This document shows positions 55,001 through 64,000 of a stretch of DNA of 64,000 bases, one piece after another (position 1 is the stretch's first letter; every line of letters begins with the position of its first letter). Where the stretch lies: the NCBI RefSeq assembly GCF_000005505.3, contig NC_016135.3, positions 9,456,613 to 9,520,612 of the forward strand, given 5' to 3'. The notes beneath the pieces were generated by a model, which saw nothing but the letters and a program-made list of their open reading frames with translations, did no database searches and was not told where the DNA came from. Both the position numbers and the translations under genes were made by a program. This stretch comes from Brachypodium distachyon (taxonomy: Eukaryota; Streptophyta; Magnoliopsida; Poales; Poaceae).

Positions 55001-57389
55001 TCTGGTCCAACTGGTTCTCGATGGTCCTGAAGGGATCAGCGAGAACTTGGTTGCTGAACCTGCCCACCGGGTCCATCGCCTCTTGAGCGGGCCTGCGCGA
55101 GCAGTTCGTGAACGCGTTCCAGGGCGGCTACAAGCGCCCAAGAACCGTGGCAGAGCTGCACACAGTGGTGCAGAAGCCCGGGGAGACGTTGCGGGACTTC
55201 ACCAACAGGTTCTCCAACATCTCCTACTCCATTACAGAGGCGGAAGCGGCCGCCATCATCAACACCTATGCCATCAAAGTCCGTGACCCGAAGATGTGTG
55301 AGAAGCTAAACACGCACCGGATCAAGACCACCAGGGACCTGTACGCTATGGCGCACAAGTGCGCGATGGCCGCCAAGGCGGCGGCAAACCCACCCGAGGG
55401 CTCCGGGATGAAGAGCTCCTGGAAGCGCGGCGGGAAGCAAGTGCTTGCCGCGGAACCGCGGGCTCCCCAAAGGCCCACTAAGAAGGCTGTGTCGCCAGGC
55501 GCATCAGGTAGCAAGCCGGCGACAGCCGCTCGCTGCCCCATCCACGCCAACGCCACCCACGACACGCAGGACTGCCACACTCTCCAAACCATCAAGGAGA
55601 AGCGCGAGTAGCGCCACGAGGAGCGCGGTGCCGCCAGAGCCTGCTTCAACTGCGGGGATATCGGGCACCTCACTCATGACTGCCCGAACAACCCCTGCAA
55701 CAGAGCGGGCTGCGGCGCGGCCAACAGCGGCGACAAGGGAGAGCCCGCGGGGGGTCGCGGTCAGGGCCGTGGTAGCAAAGACCGGCCTCCCCGGGGATGC
55801 AACAAGCCTCGTGCTGACCAGCGCGAGGACGACTGTAGAGACAACGTCGATGAGCCTGGCTTCCAAGAGCCCCGCGACGTTGCCTGCATCCACGAGGGAG
55901 CATACGCTCTCACGTCTCACGAAGCGGCTCACCTATGAGGTGTCCGCCCTCCACCCCAGCATGGAGGCACAACAGCCGTTGAGGTGGTCGCACGTGTCGA
56001 TCACCTTCTACTTGAACGATCATTCGATCCGTCCTTTGGGGTCAGGGGTTCTACCCCTCGTGGTGTGACCGATCATCAACAACGTGACGGTGACCAAGGT
56101 TCTGGTGGACAACGGAGCGAGTCTTAACCTCCTGTCCGCAAAGTTGTTGGAGAACGTTCAGCTGCCCCTGGAGCAGATGAAGCCCGCTGGGGGATTAACC
56201 CCGGGGTGGTGCAGCCCATGGGTCGAATCACCCTCCCGGTGACTTCCGGATCCCGGGAAGCGTTCCGAACTGAGCATGTTGTCTTTAACGTGGCTCACAC
56301 CCCGTTACCATACAACGGGATCATTGGTCGGCCAGCTCCGATCAAGTTCATGGCGGCGACTCATTGCGCCTACGGCGTGATGAAGATGCAGTCAACATGT
56401 GGGGTACTCTTCAGCAAGTGCGATCAGAAGGACGCCGCTTGGTGCGTGGGCGAGGTCGTGAAGACCTCCGCAGTGGCGGATTCCGGCGAGTTTGACGTTG
56501 CCGAGAACGAGGATCCACTTGCGGGCGAACAACCCGCACAGAAGAAGGCATGAGCCACCCCCGGGCAGGATGCCGGGGGCAGTACCAGCTCCAGCCCTCA
56601 CGTTAGCAAGGGCATGAAGCTGAAGGAGGAGGGTGCCAAGGTCAAGAAGGTACCCTTGCAAGCCGGCAACGTGGCGCGCACCGTCTCTATCGGTGCGAGT
56701 CTCGGCGATAAATAGGAAAGCACCCTCATCGCCTTCCTCTCGGGAAACTCTGACGTGTTCGCTTGGGAGCTGTCGGATCTTCCCGGAGTCCACAGGGAGG
56801 TGATCGAGCATCGGTTGGCAATGCGACCAGACGCGCGCCCCGTCAAGCAGAAGGTTCGCCGGCAAGCACAGGAACACAAAGACTTCATCGAGCAAGAGGT
56901 GGAGAAGCTCAAGAATGCCGAGGCAATCAGGGTAGTGTTGTACCCTACTTGGTTAGCAAATCTTGTTGTAGTCCCTAAGGCAGGAAATAAATTGCACATG
57001 TGTGTAGATTTCACTGATCTTAATCGTGCATGCCCTAAGGACCCTTTCCCTGTACCCCGTATTGATCAAATAGTAGATTCCACAGAGGGTTGCGAGTCGT
57101 TGTCCTTTTTGGATGCTTTCTCCGGCTAGCATCAGATCAAGATGGCAGTCGAAGATGAGGAAAAAACAACATTTATCACCCCGGTTGGTTGTTACTGTTA
57201 TACGTGCATGTCTTTCGGGTTGAAGAACGCGGGCTCGACATTCCAGCGTGCTTTACGCGAGTGTTTGGGACCCCAGCTATGCCGCAATATCGAGGCCTAC
57301 ATGGACGATATCGTCGTCAAGTCGAGGTGTGGGGACTCGCTCGTCGGCGACCTGCAGGAGACGTTCGACAATCTCCGCAGGATCAAGCT
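55001..57389 (+). pseudogene. gag-pol: K gag-protease-RT relic
   Basis: Gag from WFSMVLKG (N-terminus missing) with TGA at 55084-55086 for Trp, zinc knuckle at about 55643, then a frame change. Protease has VDNGASLNLLS at about 56104 (DNGAS in place of the common DTGA/DGGS) and YNGIIGRPAPIKFMAATH. RT (56755-57389) has FAWELSDLPGV, CVDFTDLNRACPKDPFP and AYMDDIVVKS, with a TAG at 57127-57129 where J has TAC (Tyr). Compared with J it helps define which stops are recent. Confidence 0.8.
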
Positions 57390-59154
57390 ATAAGACCCCT
57401 GATAACAAATAGACCAGCGATTCACCGTACTCAAGCATGTCCCAAAGGATCAACAGCATACATGAGTAAATGGTTCAAGTGGTTAATCAAACACACGTGC
57501 CATTATAAATAAAAGTGACTTATTACATCATCCTGAACATATGGTTCAATACATAAATGACATAATAGAGTTCACACAACGGAAATAAAAATAAATAGCA
57601 TGGTGTGGCACCAACTCCACAAGCAAAGTCGAAGTAAGTCCTGAACGCCGTCACTAGTAGTCCTCGTCGTACTCACTGTCAAAACCTGCTGCTCCTGAAT
57701 GTCCACTTGAGTACTTCTCATGGTACTCAGCTCCACCCTACCCTAACCTTAATTTTATGCAAGACTCTATATGAGGCTGTATGGTAGAGGCTTGTTTGTT
57801 ATTGCAAAAACAGCAACTATGTCTATGCAATTTTATAACAATTCTCCAAAAAGTTTTTGAAACATTTAACACACAATTTATATAATATCCATCCAATGCC
57901 ACTCAACAACGACACCGGATAAGCAGCGGGATCCTCATGACCCGGCGGCACAATCGACCATTGTCGACCCAAGACACTCACACACCAACCCTGATAATAG
58001 AGAGATGACAGGTAGATAACCCAAAGTGCCACTTCACTCGTCCATTAACCGCAGACACAGCTATTCGAATAGTTTTGACTCTGCAGAGTTTGTACATTGG
58101 ACCCACATGAAACCGATGTGTTACCCCTTTGCTGTCCTCTGGCCTGAGTAGCAATGGCGTCGATTACGTGACCTTTCAATCAACGATCATTGGTATTGTC
58201 TCAGCCCCCTAAGGTTTCCCAGTCGGAGGTGAGTACATCCACCCGCTAAAGGCCCCTCTTGGCCAAACACGGCCGCAGCCGCCAGGGATAGGAAGTCCCC
58301 CAAGTCTTTGCGAGACCCAATCCACCACTTGGCTGAGACGCCACCAATTCACGCTAACCTAGTTGGTACGCCGTACCCATATAGGCATGTGGTTGCACTG
58401 GTATGGTGAAGTTAGCGGTAATCAGGCATTTTCCCTTATAGGGTACAACGGCAAACCACACACTCGAGGGACTCCAACCCACTCCACCAATCATCCGATG
58501 CCGCCATACCCTTGGTAAGTTAACCAGAATAGTTTTAAAACACACCATCGACACTTGTCGCACAAGTTCAACAACACACTTAGCATCCAACATGCTAAAA
58601 AATAATTCAGTTTTAAATGAACAACTCACCCTTGATGGTCCTGCACCATCAATACATACTTGCAAAGAATATGAACTAATTTATTAAGCATGTCTAAGCA
58701 TCAACTAACTATTCAGGTTTAACAGGTTTTGCTACAAACAGTAAGTAACATGGCATGGCATCATAATTGATGATAGGCATAAATATTTTGACTCAAAAGC
58801 TGTAACATCCCAAAATTTCAAACTTTTACATGTGCGTCACATGAGTTTGGCAGCGGAAGATTGATGAAGGAAACCTGCGTCACACGAAGAACAAGAAAAC
58901 CAAAAGCAAGTTCGATCTAGTAGAAAAAATCTGAAAAACGATCCAATCTAATCCAGCAACTCGACACGATTAATGCAGCAAAGATTCAACAATGCAAATA
59001 CTAATGTGGAAATTGCAAGGCTCAGATTGGTTCTAGGACAAGGTAACTAATTCTAATTTTTGTTTGGCTTTTTCTGGACGATAGATAAAAACAGATCTAA
59101 ACTACGGATAAACTGGAAAAATCTCACCGAGCAACCTTAAGGTCTGATACCACG

Positions 59155-60101
59155 TGATGTGGATCAGGGTGGTCCGATCTTTCGATGAGATTGATAACTC
59201 TCGATTTGGGTAGGAGGTGACGTTGACGATCCGACTACGGCCTAGGAGGTAGCGCCTTGGCAATCGATACACCAACTCCAGAGGCACGATCAACCTGACC
59301 ACGAAGGTCTTTGTTCCTGCAAGCAATCGAAGAACAAGCAAGAACAAGATAAATAGCGGATGCAATCTAAAATTGCGAGTATACTATATCAAACCAATGT
59401 CTCAACGAGACGATAAGTTGGAGTCTTGACGACGGTAAAACAAGTGGTCTAACCGACACACGCGATTACACGAAAGTAGCAAAGATGGCTAAACTTTATC
59501 TAATCAAAACCCAACTCCTTAGGGGGGCTCATGGGGTATATAAAGGAGGAGGGAGAGATATTTTCTTCCACCTTGAGTAAGGAGGCCGAAATCCAACTCT
59601 ATCTCTAACTTTCCTAACAAACTACAACTCTTTAAGAAACAGAAAAACAGATCCGTCAGCTTGTTTTGTCCGCCACGGTCAGCACGAGTCGAATCTCTTG
59701 ATGGGGCCAGATCCGTTGGAAAGGTCTTGTAATTACCTTTCCAACAAGTACTTGTTTGCTTGATTTGGACTCCGGATGCAGCCTGGGTGATTAAAACAAA
59801 TTCGGGTCTCCTGACAGCTCGGACCCGGATCAGATTCAACTTTCATTCATGATATCTTTCTGTAGCAAGCTCCGAATCATGTGCCGTTTGATTTGTTGGA
59901 AATTAGACTTGATAGGCTTCACTTTAAATCTCCCTTTGCAGGCTATCACACTTCATCTTCACTTTGGACTTGTAAAGTTCAATAAGATGCCTACATAATA
60001 AGATTACACAAGATAGTAGCTCCGCCTCTTTGCAAGTAACATATTGAAAACATTTTGTAATTGAATTCACCTGATTATCATTGTTATTAGATACACCAAC
60101 A
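59155..60101 (-). repeat. F LTR (947 bp)
   Basis: On the minus strand TGTTGGTGTAT to CCACATCA, followed by the tRNA-iMet primer site. The second copy (61173-61352) is truncated. Confidence 0.72.
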
Positions 60102-60289
60102 ATTAGGGTGTAATGGTCGTATCCATGGTTAGCATGTCCATATCATCCTCCCTTTCTTGAAAGGAAAGCCGTCCTCCGCGTCGTTTCTGCTGAAAATTTG
60201 CTAACAAAAGAGACAAGTTATGCGCATGGTATATGTATATATCGTTATTTTTAACTTTCTTTCTTTCCTTTGTTTTTTCTTTCCTTTTT

Positions 60290-60811
60290 TTTTTCACAAC
60301 TTTCCGAACAACTTGATCTCTAAACAAAATTCGATCTATTATGAAACACTTTCCAAAAGCACTCTTGATTGGACTCGGACTCGAACTCGCGGCTGAAAAC
60401 TATAACTTGCCGAGTCGATGTAGGACTCGAAGAGGGACACGGTGTAGGACTTTTTCCTTTCTTTTTTTCACAACTTTCCGAACAACTTGATCTCTAAACA
60501 AAATTCGATCTATTATGAAACACTTTCCAAAAGCACTCTTGATTGGACTCGGACTCGAACTCGCGGCTGAAAACTATAACTTGCCGAGTCGATGTAGGAC
60601 TCGAAGAGGGACACGGTGTAGGACTTTTTCCTTTCTTTTTTTCACAACTTTCCGAACAACTTGATCTCTAAACAAAATTCGATCTATTATGAAACACTTT
60701 CCAAAAGCACTCTTGATTGGACTCGGACTCGAACTCGCGGCTGAAAACTATAACTTGCCGACTCGATGTAGGACTCGACGAGGGACACGGTGTAGGACTC
60801 GAAGAGGGACT
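60290..60811 (+). repeat. 174-bp triplication in F
   Basis: Three nearly identical units at spacing 174 bp (CACAACTTTCCGAAC at 60295, 60469, 60643). Each has a poly-T tract and a GGACTCGGACTCGAACTC block. The near identity implies recent amplification. Confidence 0.9.
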
Positions 60812-63800
60812 CGGTGGAAGATATGGTGGCGGCGGGAGATTATGGCGGTGGTGTGGTAGGAAGTTTGGCAGCGGAAGATTGATGAAGGAAACCTGCGTCA
60901 CACGAAGAACAAGAAAACCAAAAGCAAGTTCGATCTAGTAGAAAAAATCTGAAAAACGATCCAATCTAATCCAGCAACTCGACACGATTAATGCAGCAAA
61001 GATTCAACAATGCAAATACTAATGTGGAAATTGCAAGGCTCAGATTGGTTCTAGGACAAGGTAACTAATTCTAATTTTTGTTTAGCTTTTTCTGGACGAT
61101 AGATAAAAACAGATCTAAAGTACGGATAAATTGGAAAAATCTCACCGAGCAACCTTAAGCTCTGATACCACGTGATGTGGATCAGGGTGGTCCGATCTTT
61201 CGATGAGATTGATAACTCTCGATTTGGGTAGGAGGTGACGTTGATGATCCAACTACGGCCTAGGAGGCAGCGCCTTAGCAATGGATACACCAACTCCAGA
61301 GGGTTATTGATCACGCGGGGGCACGATCAACCTGACCACGAAGGTCTTTGTTCCTACTAGCCCCCGCTCGCATGCGCCCCCGCCGCCGCAATTTCTCGCC
61401 GCCGCACTCCACTGCCGCCGCCACGTCTTCGCCCGTCGCCGGCAACCAGGTGAGACAACCTCGGCCATGGTTCAATTTTCGGGACCCCCGAGACCGTGCG
61501 CATCTTTTGACGCGCTTCCCTCTTTGTTTTGCGTGCTGCAGCACCCCGCCGACCGCCGCCCGAGCTCGCCGGAGTCCGCCGCCCGCGCCGCCTGCTCGTC
61601 TCCGACCTAGGCGAGGACCTCGACCGCCCGACCCCGCGCCGACCGCGTCACTGTGTTCCCTGTGCCGTGCCGCGCCTCCCCGTGACCTCCCCGTAGCGCT
61701 CGCCTCGTCGGAACCCCGCGCCGCCGCCGCCGGAGAAGCTCACCGAAACCCTAGGTGAGCCCGACCTCCCCTCGTCCGTCCAAACTTTCATCAACGGTGT
61801 AGATTAGATCCTTTTTATTTCACTTAAACGAACCGGTACACACCAATCAGGAGCCGCCACGTGTCACCGCGTAAATAAAAATAAAAATCTAACTTTAATC
61901 CCCCGGAATAATTAAATGGCACTTTGGCCAAATTTAATGATCCACACCTTTTTGGAATCCTTAGGAAATTTAGAATCTTTTGGCACTGTCCATTTTCAAA
62001 TTTGAATATTTGAATCACATTCAAATTTCAGAATAGAGTTTTATGCCTTTTAATTCATAACTAATCATTTAGGAGTCCTTTTTGAATGAAACCAATGCCC
62101 AAAATTTTATTTTATTATCCTCTGTCAACTGGGACAAAGAAATAAAATTTTTGTTTTAATTTATTTGGCTGATGCAAATAAAACCTTATTTTAGGGTTTA
62201 AACCCTAGCTTTTGCCTTTTTGTTTGAAACCCTAATTACATGTGCTTAATTATCAATGCCTTGGATCGGTAGATCACCCAAATAAAATAAACCAAGCTCA
62301 TGCCACATGTATTCCATTGCATCATGGCATACATTTTTTCTTTTGTTTGTATGGTGTGTTTATGTATGTGTATGTTTGCTTGATTGTATAGTTTTCTCGG
62401 AGAGCGAACTATGTGACTGTGAAGAGTGCTCGAATACCAACTGCTATCAAGGCAAGTTCACTTTGATCATTTATCCCATTATATTATGCACTAGATTTTG
62501 TTAGTTGCATTGTTAGGATTATTACTGTATCTATGCTAGCTATGATCTGTCGTAGCAGTATAGGATACCCTTTGTCATGACCTTACCACCAATTGCCATC
62601 GTAGTAGTAAAATGCTATGCTTTGATAATATACGAGGGTGGTATTATTACAATGTGATACTATTGAATTACAATATGATTTTCCTAGTGTATGGCAAAAC
62701 AAGTAATTCAATGAACCGTCCTGAGTGGGCTGCTTTGAGTTTTTCGATGTCGTGAGGTTAGGTCCATTTCTATGGGGCCCGCTGAGCCGTCTCTCCGTGT
62801 GATTCGGGAGCGTCCATGGTCGTCTCCTCGTGCGATTCGGGGAGCGCATGCGTCACAATGTGAGATGCCACCCGGGATAACCAGAGACTGGACTAGTTTC
62901 CTGTTTAGTAGCTTCCAGTACAACCACATGGTATTATGGGCTCTGCCAGGATGGATGTAAGAAATATGAACCCGGATCCGAGGTGACATCGGTATGTAGC
63001 AGTGTAGGTGGGGGCGCGTCCCTCAGGTGGTCTGGGGGATTATGTTCTGAAAATTCCTGTAGTCAATGCCGTTGCTACTCTACGCTGAGGACAGCAAGGG
63101 ATTAACACATCGATTTCTTGTGGGTAAAGTGTATCACCTCTCGAGAGTGTCAAACTAAGTACTAGCTGTGTCCCCGGTTACGGATAATTATGAGCAACTA
63201 GATATTGGGGCTGTAAGGAAGGTCTCACTCATTCCAATTTCCTAATAAAGTGAATGGTTTGAACTGGGTAGGAGCATTGATGTTTATACTCAATGTGCTT
63301 AGGTTAATAGGAGCATGGGTGTTTCTACCCCGTGTCCAATAGAATTCAAAACTATTTGTTTAAAAAGGATAGGATTGAAAAATGATGCTTTTATGCAAAT
63401 AGCCAAACCCCTCCTAACCAAATTATACATGTACTTGGTAAGTCCTCTATAACTCCGGTGAATTTGCCAATACATTCAAATGTATTGACCACGTAGTGGC
63501 TGCAATTAACAATGTAGGTGGATCCGACGATGAGTGAGGTTCGTCGTTTTGTCATGGGTCATATGCTTACATTCAAACATGCTCTCACCTTGGAGTAGTT
63601 GAGGCCCTTTTTGATCTACCCTTTTCCGCTGCAGTTTTGAAACATTGTTTTATGATGATGAAACAGTATTTGTTTTATGCTGGCCCAAGAGGTCATGCGA
63701 GATTCTAAGTACTATTTAAGTTCTAGATGATGCGATGTAATAAAGTACTTGACCTTTGTTTCTGTATATTTCATCATGAAACTGTGTGTGCTAGTGAGTC

Positions 63801-64000
63801 GATCCAGGGATTAGCACAGTAAGCACGGAGATCGAACCCTAGTAAGGGGGAGGATCACTTCAAAAGCATAATGCAATTTTAAGTAAATGATTCATTTTGG
63901 AAAATATAGGATCAGAAAAATGTGGTGGCACCTTCAGCGTGGATGTCTTCTCCACCTGCTGAACCGTAGCCAAAGTCACCCTCTCCTTCTATACATCATA

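Larger units (their letters stand above)
54640..57389 (+). mobile_element. K: J-like Tat gypsy relic
   Basis: The end of a J-like LTR (to TTTGACA at 55000) is fused to the middle of gag. Gag, protease and RT follow, then an abrupt end at 57389 inside RT. It retains the protease that J has lost. Confidence 0.75.
58847..61352 (-). mobile_element. F: small LTR element, tandemly duplicated
   Basis: Sequence starting AGTTTGGCAGCGG occurs at 58846 and again at 60858, so a unit of about 2012 bp is repeated, the second copy ending at 61352. Each copy has a short non-coding internal piece, a primer site (GCTCTGATACCA at 61159-61170, one mismatch at 59141-59152) and an LTR start. No coding capacity is visible, which suggests a non-autonomous (TRIM/SMART-like or deleted) element. 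Confidence 0.7.
58801..63862 (+). mobile_element. E: solo B-like LTR with F nested inside
   Basis: It starts TGTAACATCCC and ends GGATCACTTCA, flanked by AAAGC on both sides (58796-58800, 63863-63867). There is no internal region, so it is a solo LTR. Its first 45 bp are followed by F (58847-61352), and E resumes in the GC-rich leader, with several hundred bp including the TATA region missing. 61353-63862 shows no gene. Confidence 0.85.
57390..64000 (-). mobile_element. L: gypsy LTR fragment split by E
   Basis: 57390-58800 and 63863-64000 are one sequence separated by solo LTR E with TSD AAAGC. The start ATAAGACCCCTGATAAC looks like a mutated TGTAAGACCCC LTR end. A block at 58110-58170 (TTGCTGTCCTC, then GTCGATTACG) resembles the B LTR in the same orientation. 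No coding region; it runs off the window. Confidence 0.62.

Overview
The window reads as plant nuclear DNA from a grass (Poaceae), from a repeat-dense heterochromatic stretch. The grounds are plant Ty3/gypsy Tat-type and chromovirus elements with long LTRs, tRNA-iMet primer sites, a Copia LTR beginning TGTTGGGAATATGCCC, and nested insertion with 5-bp target duplications. I cannot name the species. I recognise no intact host gene: almost every base belongs to an LTR retrotransposon or a relic of one. One LINE fragment (53820-54095) and about 0.5 kb of unassigned sequence after it are the exceptions.

Layout. (1) 1-39896 is built on a pol-less, non-autonomous gypsy family (family A). A0 (1-566) is a minus-oriented scrap. 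A1 (567-8982 and 20999-21637) is plus-oriented. A2 (21638-28940) and A3 (28941-34202 and 39001-39896) are minus-oriented. Each fuller copy has gag in sense, no pol, a 32/52-bp tandem repeat, and then a cluster of three antisense genes with introns. Downstream of the cluster, A1 keeps a train of hairpin repeats before the missing 3' LTR. (2) Element B (8983-20998) is a nearly complete chromodomain gypsy element with perfect TSD TGCAT, inserted in the hairpin train of A1. (3) Fragment H (24661-26660) sits in A2 and fragment D (34203-39000) in A3; both are B-like LTRs without internal regions. (4) A Copia LTR (39897-41230) borders J (41231-50564), a Tat-type gypsy element with decayed gag/RT, several hairpin-forming repeat arrays, an antisense gene and a 3' LTR. 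(5) C (50565-53803) is the 3' half of another family-A-like element, with antisense gene, hairpin train and LTR. (6) After the LINE scrap come K (about 54640-57389, J-like gag/protease/RT) and L (57390-64000, an LTR fragment). L is split by a solo LTR, E (58801-63862, TSD AAAGC), which itself contains F, a tandemly duplicated small LTR element.

How the parts work together. B and J/K encode, or once encoded, replication proteins. Family A lacks pol and would have to be mobilised in trans. Its antisense cluster behaves like three real genes: GT-AG introns in conserved positions, exon lengths that sum to whole codons, a TATA box before module 3, AATAAA signals after modules 2 and 3, and different breaks in each copy.

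The most unusual signal is the set of tandem hairpin arrays in the non-coding parts of families A, C and J. Between repeat units the stem arms change together so that pairing is kept (in A/C the 5-bp arms of a TCATT-loop hairpin are TACGC/GCGTA, CATGC/GCATG, CACAC/GTGTG, CATAC/GTATG, CATGT/ACATG and others). I read this as selection for, or a mechanism maintaining, secondary structure; I do not know it as a described feature.
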